Positions 11,841 to 22,718 of a DNA stretch of 64,000 bases are shown in pieces. Location of the stretch: the NCBI GenBank assembly GCA_033558025.1, contig JAUCEF010000007.1:4960001-5024000 (forward strand). The letters are read 5' to 3'. The notes below the pieces were generated by a model that had not been told where the DNA came from, made no database searches, and worked only from the letters and a program-made list of their open reading frames with translations. Position numbers and translations under genes: made by a program. The stretch comes from Phytophthora sp. 'mugwort'. Its lineage: Eukaryota; Oomycota; Peronosporomycetes; Peronosporales; Peronosporaceae. Each line of letters begins with the position of its first letter. Position 1 is the first letter of the stretch.

Positions 11841-12739
11841 ATGTACGTTATTGACTTCCCTAACCAACGGTTGACCGGGCGCTTCGACATGAGCGAGAAG
11901 TTACTTACAAAGAAGGAGGTGATCCAGCTTGATAGCGTATGGAGAAACGTCGGGGATCCGGATGGATACGTAGTTGGCAATTAAAAGATTGGTACATCCA
12001 GCAGAGAACAGCTTGAAGACATGAAGTGGCTATTGTACCTGGAGACTACGTGCCGATATGTGTGTCGATGTGCGCTTGGCTTAACACGGAGGTGAAGAGC
12101 ACTGTGGATGAACATGTTGCGGTAGGCGTGGCGATGACTGATTTCTTGCAATCCTGGTCATATCTGGATTCGGTTTCGAGTTCGCGAGATCTGACCTCTC
12201 CTGCGTCAAAGGCTGAACGGGGTTGAATGACGACGCGATGCGCGGCTTCTCGGTGGTTCTGAAGATTAAAAAAGAGCGCGACGGTGATGATTCCACCCCT
12301 GAAGAACCAACCGCTGAAGAAGCCAACCAAGAAGGGGCCGCTACTTCCGGAGAAACAAGTATTGGAGATTCGTACTGGTATTTCTGCTCGTCAATTTGTC
12401 TTGATGCCTGTTAGTTTTGTGGAGTTCACTGGGTCAGCGTGGTGATCGACGAAAGCTCTAAAACGAATCAGCTGTACGACAGCATGGGCACGAAGAAAAA
12501 ACATGAAGCGTCTGAAGGACATCACGTTGGAGATCGTCTCCGTAATGCCTGACAAGTACAGTGAGGTGAATGTTGAAGGGGTTCTGCAGCGGGATAGCCA
12601 CAGCTGTGGTGTGATTGCATGCCTCTACCTCTGGAAGGCCGTATCCAGCGATGTGCCAAGAGACGTGACCACTACTGGCATCACTAAGCTACGCTGGAAG
12701 ATGCTGCACGAAATCTTAAAGGTGAAGCGTCGCTGGTAG
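11840..12739 (+). pseudogene. Ulp1-like (C48) cysteine protease, transposon-associated, broken
   Basis: The catalytic region is recognisable on the plus strand. VLMPVSFVGVHWVSVVID with LYDSMG (about 12380-12490) supplies the His and the YDS block. After a frameshift, VLQRDSHSCGVIACLYLWK (about 12580-12640) supplies the Gln and Cys of a Ulp1/SENP fold. The upstream part (YVIDFPNQRLTGRFDMSEK, SVWRNVGDPDGYV) resembles a lead-in domain. Stops at about 11981 and 12224 and a frameshift near 12500 disable it. Host Ulp1 enzymes process SUMO; oomycete and plant genomes also carry many transposon-borne relatives. This one is probably of that kind. Confidence 0.72.
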
Positions 12740-13181
12740 GTGAAGATCATGGATGGTAGATGCGGCTTGGAGCGCGTGGTTAATACATGATATTTACCTG
12801 GACGATACCTGTATCCATATTTGGACGTACCTGGTAGAGACGATTGGTTCAGTTGTGCCGACAAAAGAATTTCTTCGTCACTTCGACTTTAGCTCATGTA
12901 GCGTTCACGTGACTATTACAGGTATCAACGTCAGCGATACCTGTGTAATATTTGGATGGTATTTTATTTCGTCCAGAAATGAAAACCAGAATAAGACCTG
13001 AAAGAAACTTGCATCTGAGTAAACCTAATCTCTTTTCACCGATCTTGGAAAACTGGGCACGTGATAGCTATAACAGTATAATTCTTTTTTTTTAACTTGG
13101 CCTTTTGTCCTAGCGAGTGCGGCAATAAAACTCAGACTACGACGGATAAGATGAGAATGCGTACAGTAGGCCTCCATAAAA
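12740..13181. other. Intergenic, nothing recognised
   Basis: AT-rich spacer between the Ulp1-like remnant and the membrane protein gene. It holds short stop-rich frames and a T-run at about 13086. It probably contains the 3' UTR and polyadenylation region of the minus-strand gene at 13182. Confidence 0.5.
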
Positions 13182-14129
13182 TCACTGTGGGACTTCGACA
13201 TTCTTCATTGGTGCGACAGCGCACGTATGAGGCCCCAAGCTAGTTCGACCTCCAGATTTTGCCGACTTTCGAACGAGGAAGCCCGAGCGAGGTGATACCT
13301 TCCCATCGAGTATGCGCCGCAAGCTTATCCTCGTAATTCCCTTCATGTTGTGCAATCTTTCCCTTACGCTGGACATTGAGCTGGCGTTAGTGGGAGTAAT
13401 CCCGGTAGTACTTGTGGAAACCGCCCCTGAGAGTCGCTTGATTTTTGTGCGTGCTGTAATGAGCAGGCAAGCCGTAAGAGTCGCTCGATGCCAAATGGCC
13501 TGGGCAAACTCCCAGTTGAGCCCACTAGTACTGGCCAGCACATCGAAAGGTAGTTCGTGTGTGGCAAACAGCACATAGCAGCACAACTCGATTTTTCGGG
13601 ACCGAAAAATGCTCCTCCACCCGCGCGAGATACCAATGTAGTAGAAACGAAAAACGAAGATGAACGCCAGATTCGCGTTCTCCGCGATGTTAGAAACCGC
13701 TTGCGCTGCGTCCTTCGCCATGAAGTTGGCATTCGACACGACAATACACGAAATTAAGATGGATGCCAAGTCAGCCAGAATCAATCCCTCGGCAACGTAT
13801 GTGAGATACATGACGGAACGCATCTTAAACTTCTTGTTGAGGTCATAACCGATAATAGTGATCTGCAACAGGAAGGTCAAGACGCAGCATGCTTCGGAGA
13901 CGTCGTTGACCCCTTCTACGAAGTCTTGATCGGCATGTGCGAACGGGATAATGGCGACGGTGCCGAGCATTCCAACCACCAGGAGTAGCATGACTCGCCG
14001 TTCACTTCGCCGCCTCCAGTAAAACGTCGTGACGTAGAGCAGCAGCGTGTAGTTGAGGAGCAACACTATAGGCAAAAAAGCCTCGAGCGCGAGTCGATCG
14101 ATCTGGTCCTGAGTTACAGACGTCCACAT
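13182..14129 (-). CDS. Seven-helix-like integral membrane protein, oomycete hypothetical
   Basis: A single uninterrupted frame of 315 residues. Hydrophobic helices are at about 17-39, 46-64, 81-99, 105-133, 152-170, 180-200 and 210-225, giving about seven membrane passes. The N-terminus is short and probably extracellular or lumenal. The tail of about 90 residues is Ser/Thr/Arg-rich and basic (VRERLHNMKGITRISLRRIL), as in cytoplasmic tails that are phosphorylated. The topology recalls a receptor-like protein, but no G-protein-coupled-receptor signature is visible. I do not recognise the family. The start used is the first Met of the frame. It diverges from the small gene at 14412. Confidence 0.78.
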   Translation of the reverse strand: MWTSVTQDQIDRLALEAFLPIVLLLNYTLLLYVTTFYWRRRSERRVMLLLVVGMLGTVAIIPFAHADQDFVEGVNDVSEACCVLTFLLQITIIGYDLNKKFKMRSVMYLTYVAEGLILADLASILISCIVVSNANFMAKDAAQAVSNIAENANLAFIFVFRFYYIGISRGWRSIFRSRKIELCCYVLFATHELPFDVLASTSGLNWEFAQAIWHRATLTACLLITARTKIKRLSGAVSTSTTGITPTNASSMSSVRERLHNMKGITRISLRRILDGKVSPRSGFLVRKSAKSGGRTSLGPHTCAVAPMKNVEVPQ

Positions 14130-14411
14130 CGTGATGCGATGCCGCGTTCACAAGAAGCGCCAGACCTTTGTGAAGGAGTTCAAAGTAAGTGGCTCAGTTT
14201 GTCTGCTAGGAGCTCCCGTCATAGGTACTTCCGCGGCGCTACCAGTAACCTAAAAATGGCATGAAAAATATAACCGTTACCTTATGCACGTCATGAGGTC
14301 ATGAATCATGACAGCACTGTATTGTTATATTTGACCTCATAACGTCAATTTACCATTTTTATAAACAATTTAAAATAAATGCTTTACTTTTCACCTTTTT
14401 TTTTTACGGGG

Positions 14412-14926
14412 ATGGCTGCAGCGCGCTCGCCAGACAATGCGCCGGAGATGGAGGACTGCTTCAGGTACGCGGCCGAATACTTATTGTACTCCACAAGCTT
14501 TGATGTCGCCATTTACATCGTCACTGTGTAGCTGCCGCCTCACTGGGTCCATCACTCTCCTGGGCGTCGGCGCCTATTTCCTCAACGAGGTGCGTCATGC
14601 CACCCCCATGCTGCACGGGCTGCGAAGTAACACCTGTGCACCGATATTAGCGCTCCAAGCTGCCACGTCATGATCTGGGACAACGGCGCTGGCTGCTCGC
14701 CTGTGCATGCACGTTCGCCGCTGCGGGAGTGTGGCGAGCAACCACGCACTCGTTCGAGGCACCGGTGGCCACGGCTGCGGTAACCATCTCTGATGACTCT
14801 TCAGTTTCTACTACTCCGAAGACACAGCCATGGTACGGCTGCAAGGGCTGCAGTCGGGAGATGCACGCCTGGTTCAGAATCGGGAACAAGCCCAAGAAAG
14901 AGCAACACCATGTCGATGATAAATAG
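14412..14926 (+). CDS. Small two-helix membrane protein, DUF4536/DMAC1-like, three exons
   Basis: I infer three exons: 14412-14464, 14532-14589 and 14651-14926. The introns are 67 and 61 nt with donors GTACGC and GTGCGT and acceptors GTGTAG and ATTAG, and phases agree across both. The protein has 128 residues. It holds a CFSCRL motif (Cys16, Cys19) just before a first helix (GSITLLGVGAYFL), a second helix at about 51-66 (WLLACACTFAAAGVW) and a polar tail ending in KKEQHHVDDK. A CxxC followed by a Gly-rich helix and a short second helix is typical of DUF4536, which includes mitochondrial complex I assembly factor DMAC1/TMEM261. Family assignment is an inference from these motifs. Confidence 0.65.
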
Positions 14927-15281
14927 CTCCATGTGTCTGGTTGTGGTTCTCTTCTTCTTCTTCTGTCAGCCCCATTGCCACAATCGCAGCAATGGGACTC
15001 GTATTGTACAGTTCATGCAAAAACATAAGCTAAACAAGCAGAGGGGAACAAAAGCAGCGCTCTCGGTGCCACCTCACGAACTCGCCTCCGCATACCGTTC
15101 TAAACGAACGGCCTGCTGCCGTGACAAAATGATGCATCCAGCACACCAGCCGCCCATCTTGTAGCAAACGCATGGAATCTCCAGACCGAGAAGTGAGCAT
15201 GAGGTGAGGGAAAGCCCCCTGCTACTAGGGGAACTTGCCTCACTTCGCTATAGTTGAGCTAGCCTGGCACTGGGATGGGGA

Positions 15282-16616
15282 TCATGATAGCGGCAGGAGA
15301 CTGCAATGCAGGTTAGCAGGGCGGTGCATGCTGTCGTGGATCATCGACACGGACACAAATACCTGCAGAAGTGACAAAGTTAAATCTCAAAATGTAAATA
15401 TTCACAGCAACGTAGGCAGGAGTCATCGTACCTTTCGGTCGCCTGTGTTTGAGAAATGCCACATCATCTTGCTCTGCGCCGACGCCATCTCGCACGATAG
15501 GATCTTGCCAACAAGGTTGTACATCTTGGGCGCGTCCATGGCTGTACACATTGTGTAGAGGCTGTGCAGCCGAAGCTCGTCGATATTCTTGCAGCACAGC
15601 TCCAGGAACAGTGAATTGGCCTCGACGATGGTGCCGTCAAGCCTCGCTAAAAGACTGGGCATACTACTGTTGGCGAACACGTCGCGATATGAGGCAGCTG
15701 AACCCTCGATTTCACTAACATCGGCGTTTGAAGCGCCGTTGGCAGCGCCGCCATATATATGTTCCATGTCCAGCGGGTACGAGGTCTGAGGTTGCATGCC
15801 CGATATGGACAGCGCCGGCACAGGAGATGGCATGCTATCGATCATGAAAACTTGACCCTTATTGTCGACGTGGCTGGGCGACGGCGCCGTGATGGACAAG
15901 CGGCCGCCCGACTCGCTGCATGGCGACGGGATATGGCGCGGAACACCGCCATTCGGATGCGACGATGGGTGCTGCAAGTGGTGCGACATCTGGGGGTGGG
16001 GGGCAACGCCGCCGGTCTGGTTGCGCTCAAGGTTGGAAATATACTCTAGTGTGGCTTGGAGCACGCTGTACTTGTCTTTCTTGGAAGATGAGTATCCTGC
16101 TGCCTCGAGCTTGTTGCGTAAGATGTCGAACTGATTGCTGATGCGCAGGATGCGGCGCTGCTCGCGCAAGTTGTGGCGCTGCTTCTTGCTCAGGTCGCCG
16201 CCGCTGGACGAGTACCCGCCTGGTGTCATGGGCGTCATGGGGTACGGACTCTCGCATGATGTCGAGTCGCCGTTGGTAGAGAGGCTGGAGGCCAACGGGT
16301 TCTGGTCGATGAGGTTAAGCTTGATATGCATGGGATACTGCGGCTGCTCCACCTTTGGTGAGATGGTGCTGTATGCAATCTCGAGCGCCGACGCGTCCTG
16401 AAGCGGAGGGCGTCCGCTCGATAGTAGCGAAGAGGACATCGCCACAGACATCGACGGCGGCGACGACGAGGCGACGATCGCAGGGGAGGCGGAGGCGGAA
16501 GACATGGCTGCAGTGACGCCCCCATTTAAGGGGGACACGGCGGACTCGAACTGCTGCTGTTGCGAGGTCATTTGGGCTACGGAGGACGACAGAGGGGCGG
16601 GGTTAGATGGGTCCAC
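15282..16616 (-). CDS. bHLH-PAS transcription-factor-like protein, two exons
   Basis: Exon 1 is 16616-15432 and exon 2 is 15362-15282. The 69-nt intron has a GTACGA donor and a TTCTGCAG acceptor and is in phase. The product has 421 residues. It has a Ser-rich N-terminus, a basic helix-loop-helix at 143-197 with the His-Glu-Arg contact set (KKQRHNLREQRRIL) and a long Pro/Ser/His-rich linker. A PAS domain follows from about 308 (SLLARLDGTIVEANSLFLEL) and is completed by exon 2 (VFVSVSMIHDSM). Without the intron the PAS fold would be cut short, which supports the model. bHLH contacts with E-box-like DNA are family knowledge; ligand and partner are unknown. A second acceptor at about 15304 gives an alternative C-terminus. 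Confidence 0.82.
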
Positions 16617-17050
16617 TACGGTGCTGGCAACGGGTCACCCACACATACGTACGTTGGGGGCAGCTGCGGAGGGCGGAAGGAAGCTCGGCGGCCGCTCGGT
16701 GCTTTCGGCTCTGTGTTGCTAAGTAATTAGCTGAGAAGCCGAGCAAGCAGTAAAGAGTGGTTTCTATTCCGTATACTTAATCGTTACTTCACGAACTTTG
16801 AGGTTAATGAATTTTGACTTTACAACAAAATGTCCCCACTCGTGGGAGGCGGAAGGTAAATAACGTACATGTACGTCTTTCGCATTATGCGAATGCGTCG
16901 AGCCGTACATGAGCATGCAGTGTAGTAATATGAACATTGATGCATGAACCAGTCCGATGCGTGCGGCGCGAAGTTTACTCCGCAATTCCATGGTAATTGC
17001 TTAAACGACGGTACAAGTACTGTAGTTACTGACATTCTTTGAAAAAGAAA
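16617..17050. other. Intergenic, upstream of the bHLH-PAS gene
   Basis: This stretch contains the promoter and 5' UTR side of the minus-strand bHLH-PAS gene. I saw no convincing ORF, and no core promoter motif that I could defend. Confidence 0.4.
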
Positions 17051-17058
17051 CACGAAAT

Positions 17059-17531
17059 TTGTCGAAGTGCTGTCCTTCTATGCAAAATACCCAGACCTTC
17101 AACTCAGTGCTGGCCGGAAGACAGACGCCGTCAGCTCAGCTACCTAGTGAATCAGCAGCCCCGCGGAACCTGGGCGCCGTCGACCACCAATTTGCGGAAA
17201 ATGGGTGCTACCGACGACACCCCACAACCTTGCACACCGACGTTGGCCCGCTGAAGATCAAGCGCAAGGCGAGCACCTCGCAGTCTATGTCCGTGCAAGA
17301 TATCAGGCTCTGCTCCCCTAGCGCTACTTCAGGACCCATGTATTGGCGCGCCGGTCAAAGACGCGGCGCTGGCTGGCCTCATGGCTCCAGGGAGCATCGC
17401 AGAATGGATGGTCGTCCTCGTAGCGGTGCGATCAGCAAGATCTAGAAGGCTTTTGTATGTACATGTACTGTATGACGTGCCGTCATTGACGGTCCCGACG
17501 GCGTGGACCAGTATCGAGGTGTGCTTTGATT
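17059..17531 (+). pseudogene. Three-frame coding-like stretch, possible decayed gene
   Basis: Coding-like sequence moves through three plus-strand frames: GTWAPSTTNLRKMGATDDTP, then LKIKRKASTSQSMSVQDIRL, then GAPVKDAALAGLMAPGSIAE to a stop at 17531. I found no splice sites that join them in phase, so a frameshifted pseudogene fits best. I do not recognise a family. The basic-Ser block (KIKRKASTSQSMS) resembles a nuclear-protein linker. It could also be chance. Confidence 0.25.
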
Positions 17532-18111
17532 GAAACTGGTCGGTGGTCCGTCCTGCAGACGACAGCAATGCCATGGTGTAAATGTATTATACACCATGTG
17601 CAAGCGCGAGGCTAGCGCTCTGCTTGGGCTTCCTTGCCCCGCTCATGCTCGCGCTGATCACGGCTCGCCGATGCTCAGCGTGGCACCTGTTCGCAATCAA
17701 CACATCTTGAAACTATGCCAGGCTGTCGCACGGCGCCGCCCACGACAGCAGCACAAAGCGAAGCAAGTGTGCTCAAGCAAGGCAATCACAACAAATGGTT
17801 GCGCTCCGGTCGGAACAAGTCAGCCCAACGCCGCCGTTTACGGTATAATACATATACTACTGTAATAATAACCTTCTCAAATGTAGTGAAGCCATGTGTC
17901 TCGCTGTCTTTTCTTATCGCAATTTCCCATCTTCAAGATTGCGCCGCTCGCGATGGGCACAATGGCCATCGCGTTCATCCCCGTACTGTAGTCAGTCAGT
18001 TAAGTGCACCAGCCGAAACGACGCGACAAGGTTTCGAGGATAAATGAAGCGGCGCCGCCTTCACCGGCCTGTCGCTGCATTGATACCTCGACGTCGCCTA
18101 CCGCCAGCGCT
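17532..18111. other. Intergenic, upstream of the RSP3-like gene
   Basis: Nothing coding is convincing here. It should contain the promoter of the radial spoke gene that starts at 18112. Confidence 0.4.
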
Positions 18112-19240
18112 ATGCAGTCCGGTGGCTACGAGTTTTCGGCGGCGCCGCGCTCTGTCGCCACCAAGCGCAGCAAAACCTCCGTTGTCCCGTGCGTCCATGT
18201 ATACCTGTCTGAACCTGTGGCCTCGCTTTCTGACCGCTGTGCTGTTTGTCTTTATTCATCCGCCTGCCCAGCAACGTCAACGCCAATGGCAACGCAGACC
18301 GCGTGCAGAACATCATGTTCGACAAGCGCGTCCACCGCGGAAGCGCCTATGTCATGCGGGAGGTGCGCCTTGCCGCAAAGCCTTTATAGCTGTCGCGTGC
18401 CCATGAACTGATCGTGGTTTTTGGAAATAGGAGACACCCGAGAGTCCGGGAAGAGGAGGCGAGAACCCCCGCAAGCTGAACAAAGCCGCCACTCGAGCAG
18501 TGCGTTATCGTCAGCAACAGCAACAACAGCAGCAGCAACAGCGGCCAGTCACTCCGCCCCCCGTCGGTGGCAGATTCCACATGGACGCGCAGACGGACAA
18601 TTACCTGGAGGAGCTCACCGACAGAAACCCAGAAGTGGATGCCGACACACAGACTGATGCGCTGCTGGATCTGCACCCGCCTATAGCATTCATACCAACA
18701 CCCTCGGGGGTAGATGTAGCCACACAGATTGAGGGCGGCGATCTGTTCGACTTTGACTTGGAGGTCGAGCCCATTTTGGAGGTTCTCGTAGGCAAAACCC
18801 TAGAGATCGGGATGCTCGAGTTGCTAGAGGAAATTGAGTTGCGCGAGATACGCCAACGCCAGGACCTCTTCGAGCAAGCCCGCAACGCCGAGTTGGCCGA
18901 GGTACAGCGTCTCGAAGCAGAGGCAAAGCGCCGCTTCGCAGAGAAACAACGTCGTCTGGACGAAGAGGCGGCACATCTTGCAGCGCAAGCTGAGTTGGAA
19001 GAGAAGGTGGCGGCTCGTGCGTCTGCCAAGCAGTATTTGGCCAGTCTCCATGCTCAGGTATTCGACACGCTCGTGCAGAGTGGTCACTTTTTCGATCCGC
19101 TAGCAAGGGCCGTGAAGCAGAATTTCCTACCAGGGTTGCTAGAAAGTGCTGCTGCTCGTGCGCATCAGCTCGACGCAGGCCAGAAATTGTTAGATGCGAT
19201 CCTTGTTGACGCGCTTCGCTCTCGAGGCGCGAATGGATAG
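18112..19240 (+). CDS. RSPH3: Radial spoke head protein 3 (RSP3) homologue, three exons
   Basis: Exons are 18112-18188, 18272-18362 and 18431-19240. The introns are 83 and 68 nt with donors GTGCGT and GTGCGC and acceptors GCCCAG and AAATAG, and phases agree. The product has 325 residues. The N-terminus (YEFSAAPRSV) and NIMFDKRVHRGSAYV match conserved RSP3 blocks. A ten-Gln run (residues 84-93) precedes the core, which has DAQTDNYLEELTD, DTQTDALLD and VDVATQIEG (LC8-type QT motifs), then DLFDFDLEVEPILEVLVGKT. The last includes the amphipathic helix that in RSP3 anchors protein kinase A. A coiled coil (about 165-230) follows. RSP3 holds the radial spoke on axonemal doublets; here it would serve zoospore flagella. 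Length is close to the conserved core of other RSP3 proteins. Confidence 0.93.
18512..18541 (+). repeat. CAG/CAA repeat encoding ten Gln
   Basis: Ten consecutive CAG or CAA codons in exon 3 of the RSP3 homologue, just before the conserved core. Codon mixing suggests a stable rather than freshly expanded run. Confidence 0.95.
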
Positions 19241-19778
19241 GACCCTGATATTACATGTATCAATAATTTGGTGATCACACACCGATGTTGCGGGTCTATT
19301 GGTAGTGTATTGGTACCGGCATTTCCTTGTCATCCGGATGAATGCCATGAGCTGCCGACAGTTCTTGAGCCGCCGGCTAACCCGTCATAAATTTAAACTT
19401 TTAAGTATTTTAGAAGTAAGAAACTACATATGTTTAAGTGTGTTTTTATGGCTCTCCCTACTGTCACCAATATTCTGCACAAAGAGCAGACGCCAGTGTC
19501 TCGGTAGAGGCATATTGACCCATGGTACTTAAAACATTTTGTTTACTTTTGTGTTGCACATATATTGTAGAATATGGAACTATCAGCAAAGCTGCAGTTG
19601 TGATTAGAATTATTGTCTTGGCGAGATGAAGTGGTACACCACTTTCACACAAACCAGTGTTTAACCGCGAAAATGAACCGACATGAACCGCAAGACCGTC
19701 ATTAGAAAGGTTGGCTCCCCACCATCATTGTTTTCTTGTCGCGACCTCTCGATCTCAAGCTATTGTCCACTGAATACC
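19241..19778. other. Intergenic, AT-rich, nothing recognised
   Basis: 3' flank of the RSP3 gene up to the gypsy LTR start at 19779. Only short stop-rich frames are present. Confidence 0.5.
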
Positions 19779-20107
19779 TGTAACGGGGTTGCTCTGAAGA
19801 GTTACTTGGCACTCTTCATGTAACCCAGTTACAGTGATGTAGCTAAACATCATTATGACGTCGACGGTAATGACATCATGGATAGGTACCACAGATATGA
19901 TACAAAGACCTCAGAGCCACTCAATAGGATAACATCTAGAGTACTTTATAGGTGACTAATAGTTAGTATGTAGACGCATTAAAAGAGGTCACCTATAAAT
20001 ATACTCAGTCTTAATTCTACGTAATTTTGGTAACAGTCCCACAGGCCAGGGACAAGTGAACTGCCGTTCACCGAGAGTTTGTATACTGTCCGGAAGTCAC
20101 ACTTCCT

Positions 20108-21230
20108 GTGCGCAAGGTGTTGTGTGCCCGGTCACACTTGGTAGCACTTGTAGTCAATCCACGCCTACGCGGGTTACTACCTGAAACCATGGGTCCTAGC
20201 AACATGGAGTTTCCTCATCTGAACGACTCACAGTTCGAGTCCGTTCGTAAGATGACTGGCATATTTGGAATGGATGCCTTGCGCAGCTTGGCGGCGTCAA
20301 TGCAAGCTGAGCAAGTCGAACGCGTAACCACGTTCGACATGTATGAGCGGGGGCTTATCGAGCATGTTCGGAGCAACCTGCAAGTTCCGTCTGCAGAGCC
20401 GAGACCGGTCTACCCCAAGCCGTTAAGGCTGAAGGTAAGCCCTTATGAAAGGGAGGAAGGTGAAAACCTTCACTTCTGGTTGCGAGAAGTAGAGCTCGCA
20501 AATTATGCGGCTCTCATCTCTTCAAAGTACCTCCGAGTGGCTTTTTTTTGCCCTCTCCAACCTTAGCGGGCGTGCTAAGAGTTGGGCGTATACGCGGGAA
20601 GCGACAACGCCTGGATGCTTCGCATCCTGGGCTCAGCTGTGTGAACAGCTTAGAGCCGCGTTCCTCCCGGCGAACTATGAGAACCGCCAGCGGTCATGCT
20701 TCCTGTCATGTAAACAGGGAAGACGTGAGCTGCACGAGTACATCCAGGAGATGCGGGAGCTCACCGCATCTCTCGTGGGAAACCCACTCCATGAACACAT
20801 CAAAGTGACGGTGATCAGGGGACGGCCTAAGAGTAGGCCCAGGCCGCACCCAGCTATTTCGGGTGCAGGCCAATACTCTGGAAGAGGCGATCCAAGTCGC
20901 CATCCAAGAGAAATACAGTCACCGACAGGCGCGCACGCCGGCGGCGATGTGGCCAGGGTCTGCGACACCAAGTCGCAGAGTCCCAAGCGGGCCAGCTCCC
21001 ATGGAACTTGGGCTCGCTGAGCAGCATGATATTCGCTGCTATAGATGTGGTAAGCGAAGGCACATGGCACGTGCCTGTCCTGTGGGTGGTGGTGGGGACA
21101 ACAAAAGCGTTTCCCTCCCAAGCCCATCGCGCTCAAGGGTCGCTGGAGAATGCCGCGACTCCACGGGCAGGGGAACGCAGGATACCAGTAGGGGCGGGGC
21201 ACCCTACTGGGGAAGATCTATGTCTTCATG
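20108..21230 (+). pseudogene. Gypsy gag with zinc knuckle, frameshifted
   Basis: The capsid-like part starts in the frame at 20108, probably from the Met at 20189 (MGPSNMEFPHLND). It carries KPLRLKVSPYEREEGENLHF, then breaks at an eight-T run near 20540. It continues in another frame as LSGRAKSWAYTREA, TSWAQL-like FASWAQLCEQLRAAFLP and ELHEYIQEMRELTASLVGNP, the usual gypsy gag blocks. A CCHC zinc knuckle (CYRCGKRRHMARAC) lies at about 21038-21079. The frame breaks prevent a full-length Gag. Confidence 0.85.
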
Positions 21231-21339
21231 AGCGGTGCGCGGTTGGCGCGCGCCATGGAGACTTAGCCCCTGAGAATATTTGTACTCTCGAATCGAAGAA
21301 GGGCAGCGTTAGACTGCTAGTAGTACACGTAAGTGTACG

Positions 21340-22718
21340 GTGATATACCGATCCCTTCCGAGTCTTGATAGACTCCGGGCGTCGAATAATTTCGCAAGCC
21401 ACCAGACTGTTGCAAAGAGCAGCAACAAGTTGGCCGATGCTTTTCGAGAAAGCAAAGGTAACGGGACAGTGTCAGTACAACTGGCCTGCGCAACGGTGAT
21501 TACCGTTCCCAAGATCCATGTGGATTTAGCTGTAAAGTTCGAGGACTTCGACAGCATGGAGCGTTTACTGTCCTAGAGATGGACAAGTATGACTTAATCC
21601 CGGGCATGCCCTGGCTCGAGAAGCATGATCCTGGATAGATTGACGAAACAAAGCCATCGGGGCCAGCCGCCCCGCAGTTACTGGCAAAGCATTGGTGGGT
21701 CATGTTCCCACCGCTGCCAGGCGTCCGAAAGGGGCGCCGGATGCAAGAACATCCAGTGAATTTTTGGGAGCCGCCGACGTATTGAGCGACTCCATAGAAG
21801 CGGTGGCAGCAGAAGCTGCACCTGATCGAGTACGGTAGTCCGTACACGATAGCCCTCGATACCCGCTGGAATCTAGACCGGTGGCTGAGACTTCAAGAGT
21901 GGCGGTGCCAGGTGGAACCGACCAGGTGGGTAACCGAGGTCCACACCGAGTCACCCAGACTGAAACTGGCGAGGAAGACGTGCGAGGGCACTTCCTGTGT
22001 GGGTAACCTTGTTCCACACCAGGTCGCCCAGACCTTAGCTGAAGAAGAAGCGGCGGGACGCTCTTCTTGTGTGGTAATCATATTCCACACGAAGCCCTAG
22101 AGGCTTTGGACGTCGGCAATGAGACGTACACAGATGTGGGTAACAAAGTATCACGGCACGGTCGCCGTCGACGATAGTCGACACCGCAAATCGAGTCTGA
22201 AGTCACTTCAGACTGGAGTCGCTTCAAGCGACTCGGAACCCAGGGCCCGGGTTCTTCCTACGCGACCATCGAAGGGTTGTTATCACATCCTCGACAGCGA
22301 GACCGGCCATCGGGTCAAGGCAGGCGGCATCCAGCTAGAGCCGCTGCCAGAGGTGTCAGAGCTCCTGAACTTCGAAGAGTTGAGGCCGACAGATTTCCTG
22401 GCGACCTGAAGGCAGGGTGAATCACGGAGGTGGTACTCTTGAAACAAGAGTCCACTCCAGAGGAATTGAATTCCTCCTCGGTTATAGACGAGGGCGTCCT
22501 GGAGGCATTCTTCTCCCAGCGTCCCTCGCGCTTGGGTTTTGAGATTCTCAAGAACCCGAAGGATCCAGTGTATCCTTTGCTGGAGGAGTTCGAGGATGTG
22601 GTGTCCAAGGATCTATCATCTCAACTTCCACCAGATCGTGGGATCAGGCACGAGATTGATCTCGTGCCTGGCACAAAGTACTGTGTCACCAGACAATGGC
22701 CACTGCCTCGACAGCAGT
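21340..22718 (+). pseudogene. Gypsy protease and N-terminal reverse transcriptase, broken
   Basis: A protease-like stretch (LPSLDRLRASNNFASHQTVA, VHVDL-like KIHVDLAVKFEDFDSMERL) has an altered catalytic loop: the usual DSGAS reads differently here. A stop-rich linker follows. Then the start of the RT domain appears at 22430-22718: EELNSSSVIDEGVLEAFF, DPVYPLLEEFEDVVSKDLSS, HEIDLVPGTKYCVTRQWPLP. It ends where a foreign LTR element joins. No catalytic YxDD remains. Confidence 0.8.

Larger units (their letters stand above)
19779..22718 (+). mobile_element. Ty3/gypsy element, plus strand, cut within reverse transcriptase
   Basis: The element begins with TGTAACGGGG, the LTR terminus also seen at 24273 and 30879 on the minus strand. 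It continues through LTR, leader, gag, zinc knuckle, protease and the first part of reverse transcriptase, in canonical order. At about 22718 it switches to a GATC-rich LTR element in the opposite orientation, so the rest of pol and the 3' LTR are absent. The LTR end and primer-binding site are not certain; they lie between about 20000 and 20110. Confidence 0.85.

Noticed and set aside
14134..14253. Short frame MRCRVHKKRQTF... diverging from the membrane protein gene, with a GTAAGT inside
   Set aside because: It overlaps the 5' end region of the minus-strand gene and leads to no exon with support.
15759..16257. Several frames on both strands with Arg/His/Trp-rich products
   Set aside because: They overlap the well-supported bHLH-PAS exon and look like frame shadows.
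18601..19029. Ser/Arg-rich minus-strand frame
   Set aside because: Antisense shadow of the RSP3 coiled coil; no start context or domain.
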